Source: Planctomycetota bacterium (GTDB lineage: Bacteria > Planctomycetota > UBA1135 > GCA-002686595). Taken from it: 20,108 nt of DNA. This document shows, piece after piece, positions 1 to 7,672 of the stretch (position 1 is the stretch's first letter; the number at the start of each line of letters is the position of its first letter). The notes below the pieces were generated by a model that was not told where the DNA came from, did not search any database, and saw only the letters and a list, made by a program, of their open reading frames with translations. Location of the stretch: the NCBI GenBank assembly GCA_028823185.1, contig JAPKBY010000005.1:1-20108 (forward strand). Reading direction: 5' to 3'. Position numbers and translations under genes: made by a program.

Positions 1-41
1 TTCAACCTCTCTGTTGGCTTGAAGGTCACATCTGCCCCTGA
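1..41 (+). pseudogene. 3' end of a secreted-protein gene, apparently frameshifted (partial)
   Basis: Only the last codons are in the window. Read from base 1, the translation is FNLSVGLKVT, closely matching the last residues of the next gene (FNLSDGLNVIFCP, then stop). After KVT this frame runs SAPEQ and stays open through the terminator hairpin to the stop at 205-207. If one T is added near base 31, the sequence reads KVTFCP followed by the TGA at 39-41, the same kind of ending as the neighbour. The simplest reading is a tandem gene, or another secreted protein, with the same C-terminal domain whose last codons carry a one-base deletion. A sequencing or assembly error would look identical. 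The lesion affects only the last two or three residues, so the protein might still work with an altered tail. Confidence 0.5.
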
Positions 42-75
42 GCAGCACTGGCCCACGATAGTGAGCCTCAAAGAT

Positions 76-112
76 CAAGCGGGCCGCCCACTCGGGCGGC
101 CCGCTTGCGTTT
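76..112 (+). terminator. Strong hairpin terminator of the upstream gene
   Basis: A perfect 14-bp inverted repeat, CAAGCGGGCCGCCC at 76-89 and GGGCGGCCCGCTTG at 94-107, closes a 4-base loop (ACTC). Only a short T run (TTT, 110-112) follows, so it is a very stable stem with a weak U-tract. Its place 34 bases after the TGA at 39-41 and before the next gene suits transcription termination. Confidence 0.75.
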
Positions 113-203
113 ATCAAAGCTTGGCTCAAAGGGCGTGTTCTATAGCGTTTGATAGGCTAGATACCGCTACAGATCATCTCGCGGTTACAGAACAAGAAAG
201 ACG

Positions 204-1601
204 ATGAAACTCCAAGCACTACTAAAAGCTCTCCTCCCCCTGACAGCCCTGTCAGGGGCCGCGCTCCTCTTGCTCCCAGCGCAGCACTCTCGGGCCTACT
301 CAACTCTGGGCGGTAACCTCGGGTTCACACAACGAGACGTGAGAGTCTTCAACAACTTTGAAGACTTCCACGCCAACAACAACACGAACGCGGAGTCGAA
401 TTTTCCGGGCTATACCGGCTGCTACCTAGCGCTGTGGAAAGGCACCGCTGACTGGGCCTCAGAGCTCCGCGGCGGCACGGGCGAAGGTGACTCCACGCAA
501 GCTGGAGGTCTCGGCTCTGGCGGGGCTAACTTCGACGCCTTCTGGGCAGGCGCGGCCGACGGCGTCGGCAGCTCAAACAGCAACACCATGTCGGCAGTGT
601 CCGGCTGCGAGAGCGGCCTCGTCGCCTACTGTGAGATCCCCATCTCAGATGGTTGGCGCATCCGCTACTGCGAGGAGTGGCAGTGGGATGACGGGCCAGG
701 TCCTCCGCTGAACAACCGCATGGATCTACAAGGCGTCTGTTCGCATGAGTACGGACACGCTCTCGGACTCGGGCACTCAGATGATGGCTCAGCGACTATG
801 TATCCCTCCATCAACTTTAATGGCGTCATCGAACGCTCGATCGAGGCAGACGACGTCGCTGGCGTCCAATTTGTCTACGGAGTCCGAGACGCCAACAAGC
901 CAAAGATCACCAACATCAGCGTCACGGGGCTGACAATGACAATCACCGGGTCTGGGTTCTCCAGCGCTGACAACCAGGTTTGGTTCACCCCCGCCTCCAC
1001 CACAAGCGCTGGCGGAACTCCTAAGATCACCCTCAGCAATGTGAGCTCCGATGGGAGCACTCTCAGCTTCACCATCCCTTCAAACGCGGGCCCGGGTGAC
1101 GTCATGGTGAAGAACAGCGGAAACAGCAACGGAGACATCTCGAACGCCTGGCCGACAACGATCATTCCGGGAGGCGGCTGCGAAGCCCCTGCTAACTACT
1201 GCACCTCTACCCCGAACAGCGGGGGCCCTTTCGGGGCCGTCATGGGCTTCCAAGGGACAGCGAGCTACTCCTCTAATGACCTCGTGCTCCAGTGCTACGG
1301 AGCTGTCCCAAACCAGTTCGGCATCTTCTACTACGGCCCTGCTCAGACCTCTGCGCCCTTTGGGAACGGGCAGAGATGTGTCGGCGCGGGCTTCCAAGGG
1401 ACCTTCCGTCTACCGATCCTTCAGACCAACGCATTCGGAGACGTCAGCTATGCGCTCGATTATGGCCAAGCGCCGATGAACGCCGGCAACGGGACCATCG
1501 TGGACGGTATGGAATACAACTTTCAGTTCTGGTTCCGAGATCCCGGCGTTGGCGCAAACTTCAACCTCTCCGATGGGCTGAACGTCATCTTCTGCCCTTA
1601 A
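204..1601 (+). CDS. Secreted matrixin-type zinc metalloprotease with IPT/TIG and C-terminal domains
   Basis: Predicted secreted metzincin (peptidase family M10 type), 465 residues. A Sec signal peptide covers about residues 1-31 (basic MKLQALLK, a Leu-rich core, cleavage near SRA). The zinc site HEYGHALGLGH is at 181-191, giving ligands His181, His185 and His191 with catalytic Glu182. The Met-turn is ATMYPS with Met199. Residues about 232-320 look like an IPT/TIG immunoglobulin-like domain (KPKITNISV start, GSGF motif). Residues about 325-465 form a Cys-containing domain with the pattern NYC-TPNS-GG, PFG-G-RCVG, YNFQFWFRD and a FNLSDGL-VIFCP end, which I associate with planctomycete secreted proteins; its function is unknown to me. 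No cysteine-switch propeptide is evident. A two-part hairpin with a T run follows the stop. The catalytic assignment is firm; the substrate is unknown. Confidence 0.87.
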   Translation: MKLQALLKALLPLTALSGAALLLLPAQHSRAYSTLGGNLGFTQRDVRVFNNFEDFHANNNTNAESNFPGYTGCYLALWKGTADWASELRGGTGEGDSTQAGGLGSGGANFDAFWAGAADGVGSSNSNTMSAVSGCESGLVAYCEIPISDGWRIRYCEEWQWDDGPGPPLNNRMDLQGVCSHEYGHALGLGHSDDGSATMYPSINFNGVIERSIEADDVAGVQFVYGVRDANKPKITNISVTGLTMTITGSGFSSADNQVWFTPASTTSAGGTPKITLSNVSSDGSTLSFTIPSNAGPGDVMVKNSGNSNGDISNAWPTTIIPGGGCEAPANYCTSTPNSGGPFGAVMGFQGTASYSSNDLVLQCYGAVPNQFGIFYYGPAQTSAPFGNGQRCVGAGFQGTFRLPILQTNAFGDVSYALDYGQAPMNAGNGTIVDGMEYNFQFWFRDPGVGANFNLSDGLNVIFCP

Positions 1602-1608
1602 ACTCGGG

Positions 1609-1650
1609 GCTGCCTCGCGCGCCCTCTTGGGCAACGGCAGCGACTTTTTT
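1609..1650 (+). terminator. Rho-independent terminator after the metalloprotease gene
   Basis: GCTGCC (1609-1614) pairs with GGCAGC (1636-1641), and an inner GCCC-TCTT-GGGC hairpin (1621-1632) sits inside. A six-T run follows at 1645-1650. This is the classical intrinsic terminator order, 8 bases past the TAA. It makes the protease gene a separate unit from the next gene. Confidence 0.65.
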
Positions 1651-1701
1651 ACAAAGCTCCGGTAGTGCAGAAGACTCTTCTCCAGTATTCCTTGTCTGCT
1701 G

Positions 1702-4326
1702 ATGTCCAATCTCAAACACCAGGCGCATGACCCGCGATGGCTCTCAATCGGGCTCATCGTGCTCGTCACAGCGCTCGCCTTCGCTCGTACGCTCGGGGGA
1801 GAGCTCGTCTATGACGATCATCTCCTGATCTCGCGTAACCCGCTCATCGCAGATCTCGGGCGCATAGGTGAGCTCTTCTCCAGCTCCTACTGGGACTTCC
1901 TCGACCCTCAGACAGCTCAGCACGTCGGCTACTACAGGCCCCTCTCCATGCTGGCGCTGACCCTCGTCTACCACGCGGCAGATGCAGCTCCTCTGGGCTT
2001 CCACGCCGCCTCGATCATTCTTCACGCCGGGGCTGCGCTGGGCGCATGGGCCGTCGCGCGCAGGCTCTTCTCGAGCGAGCGCACAGCCCTATGGGCTGCG
2101 CTCCTCTTCTCCCTGCATCCCGTTCACCTAGAGAGCGTCGCATGGATCTCAGGCATCTCTGACCCGCTCGCTATGTGCCTCGGCTTGCCCGTCATCGCAG
2201 GTCTACTCTCGAGAAAAGGCTTCAAGCTCAAGAGCGGCTGGCTCACCGGAGCGCTCTTCCTCGCGGCGCTCTGTTGCAAAGAGTCAGCGATCGGTCTCTT
2301 TCCAGTAGCGCTGGTCCTAGGCCGCCTCGGTAAGAGCGCCGAAGAGCGCACTCCTTGGAAGGCATACCTCCCAATGCTCCTCGCGTTTGGCGCTTGGTAC
2401 AGCCTACGCGTCAGCGTCTTTGGCGACCTTGGCGCAGGCTTTGATCGCACAACGACCGAGTTCGGAGTGGGCTTCGCTCGCCTTCTACAGCTGCGCGTTG
2501 AGCTCCTGGGTGGTGCAGCCCTCCTGCTCGCGTTCCCCTTAGAGCTCAACTTGTTCCGCGCGATCTCTCCCACGCTCCCCTTCACCAGCGCTCAGTTCCT
2601 CTTCCCCTTAGTCGGCGCTCTCTCGCTACTTCTCGCGGCACGTACAGCTCACAAGCGAGGCGCACACCTCGTGTGTGCGCTCCTCCTCGCCATCCCTGCG
2701 GCCTTCTTGCCTGTCCTCTTGCGCGTTGAGTCCGTCGGCACCTTCCCTCTCTCTGATCGATTCCTCTACTTAGCCGCCCTCGGCTTCTCCTTCCTAATCG
2801 CGCACGCCGCCGTCACCCGACTCTCAAAGGGCGCTGGCACTGTCGCCCTCTCATGCCTCGCTCTGGCCTACTCTGCGCAAGACATCGTCCACGCAGCAGC
2901 TTGGGCTGATGACGACGCCCTCTTCCGTACAGCCCTAGAGCAGAACCCGCGCAATCCGAACATCCATTGGAGTCTCGGGAGGATCCTCCTTGAAGAGTTT
3001 CAAGAGACGAGCGAGCTGCAGCCCCTCCAGGAAGCGACCGGTATTTATGAAGCTGGGATGGAGCTCTTAGCAGAGGCCCGCAACTCAGACTTCTCCATCT
3101 TCGCCTCCGAGGATGACGAGGTGCAGATGAACCTCGGGCTCGGCTGGTGCTTGCTCTACGCCGCAGAGAAGGACGAGTTCCGCGACTTCGAGACCCCGGC
3201 GCTCATCTTCCAACGCGTCATCGACGAGCTAGATCGAGTGAGAGCAATCCGTGGCGTAGACCCAAACTCTGCGAACCGCGCCTTGGCGCTGACCGGTCTA
3301 GGAGTGACGAAGATGGTCGCTGGCAGCACGATCGAAGCCTCTCAGGCCTTCCGCCGTGCGATCGACGCTAACGCACAAGCCGTGGAAGCACACTTCAACA
3401 TGGGGCTGCTGCTCCTGCGCAAGGGCCTCGCTGACGAAGCTGTCGTTCATCTACAAGCCGCGCTCGACAGCAGGCCAAGACATCTGCGCTACATGGTCGC
3501 GCTAGGCGTAGCGCTAGAGCGCAACGGGGACGACGCTCGCGCTCGACTCGTAGCGATGGATGCGCTGGACTACTACCCCACATCGCCAGGGCCGAAGGCG
3601 CTGCTCGGGACGCTCGCGGCGAAGCGCCGCAACTACGACGAGGCTGAGCGTTGGTTCACTGATTCCCTACGCGTTAACCCCAACAATGGCCCCGCTGTCT
3701 TTGACCTCGCCAAGGTCTACCTAGCGAAGAACCAGTTCAGCGACGCGCTCCCGCTCCTCGAGAGGGCTTGCCAGATGATGACGGAGAACTTCGAGGCTCA
3801 CTATGCGCTCGGTGTCATCCACTACGAAGCCGGTGAGATCCTCCGAGCGACACCCTCGCTGCTCAACGCCTTCCGCTTGAGGAAGTCAGGACAAGCGGTC
3901 GGCAAGCTAGAGAGCTTGCTCGATGAGCTCCGCAGCGATGAGGTCAACATGCAGTGGGCGCTGGCTGCGATCGAATATGACAGAGGCGCGCTCAAGGAGT
4001 CGTTGAGGTTCTGCCAAAGAGCCCTCGGCATCGCCCCAAATCACGGGCCTAGCCACTACATCTTGGGCCAAGTATTAGCGCGCAATGATCAGTCCATTGA
4101 GGCCCTCGAGCACTTCAAAGTGGCTGGCCAGATGCTCCCTGATGACTTCCAAGTCCAAGCGGACTGCGGGGTTGCTCTAGCTGAGAATGGCTCAGGTGCA
4201 GACGCAGAGCCGTTCTTGAAGCGCGCCCTAGAGCTTCTCCCCTCCCAGAATTTTGCCGAAGAGGCCGTCAAGGGCCTCTCACAGCGCCTCAACGAAGCTC
4301 TGGACGGGATACGGGAGGGCGGCTGA
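1702..4326 (+). CDS. TMTC-like GT-C membrane glycosyltransferase with C-terminal TPRs
   Basis: An 874-residue protein in two halves. Residues about 13-400 hold multiple hydrophobic segments, with features of eukaryotic TMTC and bacterial relatives (GT-C glycosyltransferases using a lipid-linked sugar). These are an acidic first loop LVYDDHLLISRNP (36-48, Asp38-Asp39 as candidate catalytic acid and metal site), GYYRPL at 76-81, and LFSLHPVHLESVAWISG at 135-151. Residues about 405-860 are TPR repeats (for example AHFNMGLLLLRKGLADEAV and AVFDLAKVYLAKNQFSDAL). TMTC proteins O-mannosylate cadherins; whether this one transfers mannose or any sugar is inference. The ATG follows a TATTCC box by 10 nt and there is no Shine-Dalgarno sequence. 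The sulfatase-like gene follows after 81 bp. Alternative: a TPR protein with a degenerate transferase domain. Confidence 0.8.
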   Translation: MSNLKHQAHDPRWLSIGLIVLVTALAFARTLGGELVYDDHLLISRNPLIADLGRIGELFSSSYWDFLDPQTAQHVGYYRPLSMLALTLVYHAADAAPLGFHAASIILHAGAALGAWAVARRLFSSERTALWAALLFSLHPVHLESVAWISGISDPLAMCLGLPVIAGLLSRKGFKLKSGWLTGALFLAALCCKESAIGLFPVALVLGRLGKSAEERTPWKAYLPMLLAFGAWYSLRVSVFGDLGAGFDRTTTEFGVGFARLLQLRVELLGGAALLLAFPLELNLFRAISPTLPFTSAQFLFPLVGALSLLLAARTAHKRGAHLVCALLLAIPAAFLPVLLRVESVGTFPLSDRFLYLAALGFSFLIAHAAVTRLSKGAGTVALSCLALAYSAQDIVHAAAWADDDALFRTALEQNPRNPNIHWSLGRILLEEFQETSELQPLQEATGIYEAGMELLAEARNSDFSIFASEDDEVQMNLGLGWCLLYAAEKDEFRDFETPALIFQRVIDELDRVRAIRGVDPNSANRALALTGLGVTKMVAGSTIEASQAFRRAIDANAQAVEAHFNMGLLLLRKGLADEAVVHLQAALDSRPRHLRYMVALGVALERNGDDARARLVAMDALDYYPTSPGPKALLGTLAAKRRNYDEAERWFTDSLRVNPNNGPAVFDLAKVYLAKNQFSDALPLLERACQMMTENFEAHYALGVIHYEAGEILRATPSLLNAFRLRKSGQAVGKLESLLDELRSDEVNMQWALAAIEYDRGALKESLRFCQRALGIAPNHGPSHYILGQVLARNDQSIEALEHFKVAGQMLPDDFQVQADCGVALAENGSGADAEPFLKRALELLPSQNFAEEAVKGLSQRLNEALDGIREGG

Positions 4327-4373
4327 GGCTCGCCTCCTGAAGCACAAGCAATGCTCGAGGCCGGTCGATAGAG

Positions 4374-4405
4374 GAGAGGAGGATTTACTCCTATCCTGAC
4401 CTCTC
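4374..4405 (+). promoter_or_regulatory. Hairpin ending 2 nt before the sulfatase-like start codon
   Basis: GAGAGGAGGAT (4374-4384) pairs with ATCCT (4393-4397) plus CCTCTC (4400-4405), giving 11 base pairs with a 2-nt GA bulge and an 8-nt loop. The 5' arm contains the only AGGAGG-like sequence near the gene, and the stem ends two bases before the ATG at 4408. It could block or shape translation initiation, or end transcription from the gene before it, although no U-tract follows. The pairing is seen; the function is inferred. Confidence 0.4.
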
Positions 4406-4407
4406 AA

Positions 4408-6372
4408 ATGCCCTCAAGTAACGATTCACTCCTGAAGAAGAGCGCGCCCATCTTGGCGCTCTTCCTCGTAGGTGTCTCGCTGTTTTCCGATGGATGCAGC
4501 AAGCCTGAGAGCTTTGAAGCAGAGCGCTTCTTGGAGTCCTTGCTGAACCGTACAGACCGCCGGACAGACAAGGTCACTCCTTTGGACCGGCCTGTTCAGA
4601 CCGGCTCACTCACCCCCGTTAAAGGGAAGAACTCTCAGGCCGGAATGAGGACCTCTCTCTTGATGGCCTCCGGCAGCGAGGTCATCTACCAGATCCCTGA
4701 GGACATAGGATCGTCCGCCTATCTGCGCTTCGCAACGGGCGTGGATCACAGCTCCTACACCGGTGAGGATGGCGCGGAGATCCGCTTCGTGGTCCTTCTC
4801 CGCGGCGAGCCCGTCTTCCATTCCAACGTCCCTTATAGCTCTAGCCTGCCCGTAGCACAGCGGCGTTGGGAAGAGGGCGAGATCTCTCTCGCTGGAGGAG
4901 GTCAACTCTCACTTCGAATCGCGTCTAACTCGCTAGGCGCTAAAGAGGTGAAGTGCGGATTCGCCGAACTGAGCGTCATCAAGAGGTTGCGACGTGTCCG
5001 GGCACAATCCGCGCCAGAGGCGCCCAATGTCGTGATGATCGTGCTGGACACGCTGCGCTCTGACCGACTCGGCACCTATGGCTATGACCGTAACACCTCG
5101 CCCAATATCGACGCCCTAGGCGAGAAGGGTGTGGTCTTCGACCGCAGCTTCGCCGCCTCCCCTTGGACCTGGCCTTCGACAGCGAGCCTGCTCACCGCTC
5201 TCTCTCCTCCTCAGCATGGAATCGTCGGCTCAAAATCGAGCTTCTTGGTAGATGAGATCGAGACCATAGCGGAGTCATTCTTGCAGCATGGGGTGGCGAC
5301 CGCGGCCTTCAGCGCAAACCCGCTCATCTGCTCCGAGCGCAACTTCGATCAAGGCTTCGAGGGCTTCTTCGAGCACGCGGAAGAGGGCGCGACGCCGATC
5401 CTCTCTTCCGCGACTCAATGGGTACGAGAGAACATCGACAACCGCTTCTTCCTCTACATTCACCTGCTGGACACTCACACACCTTATAGGCCTGATCCGG
5501 CCATAATGGAGCGCTTTGGCCCTAAGGCCCCAAACGGCTACTCCGAGCAAATGTTGATGGCGCTCCACCAAGCTCAGCTCACAGATGACGCCGCCGACAC
5601 ATCGAAGCTTGATGAGTTCATGGACCACTACAGCAATCTCTATGACGCTGAGATCGCGACCCTTGACCAAGAGCTGGGGGCCTTCTTCCGGGGGCTCAGC
5701 GCAATGGGCCTTGATGACCGCACCGTGATCGCGATAACGAGTGATCATGGCGAGGAGTTTATGGACCACTCCTTGGTCGGACACGGCCGCCAATTCTTCT
5801 CCGAGTCGGTTAAGGTTCCGCTCATCATCGCCGGCCCTGGGATCCCCAGCGGCGCACGGATCGAGGCCAGGGTCGAAAACCGCTTCCTCGCTCCGACTCT
5901 CCTCGCTGCTGCGAACCTCTCTCCTCCAGCGAGCATGGAGTCGATCAATCTCTTAGAGGCGACCCGCGAGAGCAACCCGGACGATGAGACCATCTTCTTC
6001 ACGACCTCGCTCGGCCGTTGGCCGAATGGCCCCCTCAAGCACCGAGCGAAGACTCTGCAGATTCACGGCTGCCTAAAAGAGCGCTGGCTCTATGTCTGGG
6101 CCCCAGAGCAGCCGAAACTCCGAGAAGAGCTACACCAGCTCTTTGACCTCTACTCCGACACAGAGGCTAAGCACAACGTCGCGACTAGAAATGTCGTGCG
6201 CATGTCCTCACTCAAAGCAGAGGTCATCGCTTGGCTGGAGGCAGGTGCAGCAACAAGGGTTGACACCTTCACAGACCAAGCTCTCGCTAAAGAGTTGATG
6301 CGTGGCCTCGGCTACATCGGGGAGCAAGAAGAGCCTGCCGAGTCAGATGAGACGTCGGTCGGCTCCGAATAG
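4408..6372 (+). CDS. Sulfatase-superfamily lipoprotein (Thr-type active site)
   Basis: A 654-residue exported hydrolase of the sulfatase/alkaline phosphatase superfamily. An N-terminal hydrophobic segment ends in LFSDGC, a poor lipobox, so lipid attachment at that Cys is uncertain. Residues about 40-200 form a beta-rich region I cannot assign. The catalytic domain starts at NVVMIVLDTLRSDRLG (Asp214 metal ligand). The motif TWPST (254-258) stands where classical sulfatases have C/S-x-P-x-R, so Thr254 replaces the formylglycine precursor. TSDHGEE (Asp446, His447) supplies more metal ligands. The end, MRGLGYIG, is a common sulfatase tail. Thr nucleophiles occur in EptA and LtaS relatives, so phosphoryl or phosphoglycerol transfer is as possible as sulfate hydrolysis. 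The gene lies 81 bp after the TMTC-like gene and may be co-transcribed with it. It converges on the next gene with only 10 bp between stops. Confidence 0.82.
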   Translation: MPSSNDSLLKKSAPILALFLVGVSLFSDGCSKPESFEAERFLESLLNRTDRRTDKVTPLDRPVQTGSLTPVKGKNSQAGMRTSLLMASGSEVIYQIPEDIGSSAYLRFATGVDHSSYTGEDGAEIRFVVLLRGEPVFHSNVPYSSSLPVAQRRWEEGEISLAGGGQLSLRIASNSLGAKEVKCGFAELSVIKRLRRVRAQSAPEAPNVVMIVLDTLRSDRLGTYGYDRNTSPNIDALGEKGVVFDRSFAASPWTWPSTASLLTALSPPQHGIVGSKSSFLVDEIETIAESFLQHGVATAAFSANPLICSERNFDQGFEGFFEHAEEGATPILSSATQWVRENIDNRFFLYIHLLDTHTPYRPDPAIMERFGPKAPNGYSEQMLMALHQAQLTDDAADTSKLDEFMDHYSNLYDAEIATLDQELGAFFRGLSAMGLDDRTVIAITSDHGEEFMDHSLVGHGRQFFSESVKVPLIIAGPGIPSGARIEARVENRFLAPTLLAAANLSPPASMESINLLEATRESNPDDETIFFTTSLGRWPNGPLKHRAKTLQIHGCLKERWLYVWAPEQPKLREELHQLFDLYSDTEAKHNVATRNVVRMSSLKAEVIAWLEAGAATRVDTFTDQALAKELMRGLGYIGEQEEPAESDETSVGSE

Positions 6373-6382
6373 AGGACGCGTT

Positions 6383-7207
6383 TTATAGCGCCACGTCGGC
6401 GACCGAGAACACCGGCCCTTCGACGCAACTCTTAGCGTTGGGCCAGTCACCCATCCCGCCCTCAAGGCGCGTCGGTACAGGGCATCCATTGCAGATCCCC
6501 ACGCCACAGCCCATCAGCCCCTCTAGGCTGAGCCAACACTCAAGCTCACGCTCACGCGCCAGGCGTTCAACCGCGTGCAACATCGGGTCGGGGCCACAAG
6601 CTAGGAGACGACAGTCTTTCGGGATCGCACCTGCGCCCCACTCTTCATGAAGCGCTTGGAGCGCGTTCCCGTGAAAGCCCGTACTCCCGTCATCGGTCGC
6701 GGCCACAACTCGGACACCTAAGGCGGCGAAGCGCTCGATGTCATAGAGCAACCCGCCAATCGCCGCTCCATAGATCAATGTCATGTCGCTGGCCGCGAGA
6801 CCGCGAGCGAGGGCTTGCTCGATCAACATGAAGAAGGGCGCTGAACCGATGCCTCCCGCCAGCATCACCATGTGCTTCTTCGCATCTAGCTCTGGCCAGC
6901 CATTCCCGAGGGCACCGGTAGCCCGAACAGCGGTTCCAGGCTCTAACTCTGAGAGCATGCGCGTGCCACGTCCCATGATCTTGATCAGGAACTCCATCTC
7001 CGACCCGTCTTGCCGGTAGACGGAGAAGGGCCTCGGGATCGCGGGGAAGCCAGGGACCGCAGCGCTCAACATGAAGAAGCGCCCCGCCCGGAGGGTGGCG
7101 AGCGGATCGCTGGTGCGAACCCGAAGGATCACACCATCGTCTCCACAGGGCTCCACAGAGACACATTCTGTGAGGTGGGAGCGGGCATCAGCAGGCGGCG
7201 CAGGCAT
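6383..7207 (-). CDS. pyrK: Dihydroorotate dehydrogenase electron transfer subunit (PyrK-like)
   Basis: A 274-residue iron-sulfur flavoprotein of the ferredoxin reductase superfamily. PyrK passes electrons from class 1B dihydroorotate dehydrogenase (PyrD) to NAD+ in pyrimidine synthesis. Domains in order: a beta-barrel FAD domain with RPFSV (59-63), an NAD(P)-binding domain with AGGIGSAP (117-124) and ACGPDPML (203-210), and a C-terminal [2Fe-2S] loop with Cys234, Cys239, Cys242 and Cys261 in the PyrK spacing C-x4-C-x2-C-x18-C followed by EGPVF. No pyrD or other pyrimidine gene is in the window, so the partner is not shown. A related reductase subunit, such as a sulfide dehydrogenase or NfnA type, is the main alternative. 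The gene is the only minus-strand one here and diverges from the HIT gene across 62 bp. Confidence 0.82.
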   Translation of the reverse strand: MPAPPADARSHLTECVSVEPCGDDGVILRVRTSDPLATLRAGRFFMLSAAVPGFPAIPRPFSVYRQDGSEMEFLIKIMGRGTRMLSELEPGTAVRATGALGNGWPELDAKKHMVMLAGGIGSAPFFMLIEQALARGLAASDMTLIYGAAIGGLLYDIERFAALGVRVVAATDDGSTGFHGNALQALHEEWGAGAIPKDCRLLACGPDPMLHAVERLARERELECWLSLEGLMGCGVGICNGCPVPTRLEGGMGDWPNAKSCVEGPVFSVADVAL

Positions 7208-7216
7208 AGCAGTGAG

Positions 7217-7222
7217 ATCTTA
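7217..7222 (-). promoter_or_regulatory. Candidate -10 box for the pyrK-like gene
   Basis: On the minus strand TAAGAT lies 9 nt before the ATG (7207-7205). Transcription starting about 7 nt downstream would give an mRNA with almost no leader, and no Shine-Dalgarno sequence is visible. No good -35 box was identified. Confidence 0.3.
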
Positions 7223-7254
7223 AAGAGGCTACGGAGTGCGCGCACGGCCTGACC

Positions 7255-7263
7255 TGCTAATCT
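7255..7263 (+). promoter_or_regulatory. Extended -10 box at leaderless spacing before the HIT gene
   Basis: TGCTAATCT fits TGn followed by a TAATCT -10 hexamer (7258-7263). Six bases separate it from the ATG at 7270, so a normal start site would fall on or next to the ATG. The birA gene has TGCTACCAT with the same 6-nt spacing. Confidence 0.42.
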
Positions 7264-7269
7264 CCCGCC

Positions 7270-7653
7270 ATGACAAGCCTCTTCACAAAGATCATCGCGG
7301 GCGAGATCCCATGCCAGCGCGTGTGGGAGGACCCAGGCCACATCGCCTTCTTGGACATCCGGCCGGTGCAGCCAGGGCACACCCTCGTGGTCCCAAAACG
7401 TGAGGTCGGGTACCTATTTGACCTCGAGCAGGGCGAATACGAGGCCCTCTGGAGCGCGGTTCGATCCGTCGAATCAAAGCTCCGCGAGACGCTGGGTTGC
7501 GAGCGGGTCGTCATCACAGTTGTCGGGTGGGAGGTTGCCCATGTGCACGTCCACCTGATCCCGACCAACGGGCTCGGCGACTTCGCCTTCCCGCAGCCCT
7601 GCAACGCCACAGATAAAGAGCTTGAGCGAGCCGCCAGCTTGCTCTGCCTGTAA
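7270..7653 (+). CDS. HIT family nucleotide-binding hydrolase
   Basis: A 127-residue cytoplasmic protein, typical for single-domain histidine triad proteins (Hint/HinT-like nucleoside phosphoramidases and dinucleotide hydrolases). It opens with LFTKIIAGEIPCQRVWED and has PVQPGHTLVVPKR in the middle. The triad HVHVHLIP places His91, His93 and His95 in line, with the central His as the expected nucleophile. The exact substrate cannot be read from sequence. The ATG is chosen because family members begin within a few residues of the FxKII motif. The ABC-F gene begins 19 bp after the stop, so the two are probably co-transcribed. Confidence 0.9.
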   Translation: MTSLFTKIIAGEIPCQRVWEDPGHIAFLDIRPVQPGHTLVVPKREVGYLFDLEQGEYEALWSAVRSVESKLRETLGCERVVITVVGWEVAHVHVHLIPTNGLGDFAFPQPCNATDKELERAASLLCL

Positions 7654-7672
7654 TAAAAGGACCCCTGAAAGC

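Noticed and set aside
19..207. Open frame of 62 codons from a TTG at base 19
   Set aside because: It is the read-through of the frameshifted upstream gene across a strong terminator hairpin. Residues after KVT look non-coding.
2124..2585. Minus-strand frame of 153 codons opposite the TMTC-like gene, and similar long antisense frames elsewhere
   Set aside because: These are shadows of GC-rich coding DNA: Arg/Ser/Pro-rich translations with no domain, lying opposite clearly conserved genes.
7622..7672. Upstream TTG start for the ABC-F gene
   Set aside because: It overlaps the 3' end of the HIT gene and adds 17 residues before the conserved start of the ABC domain.
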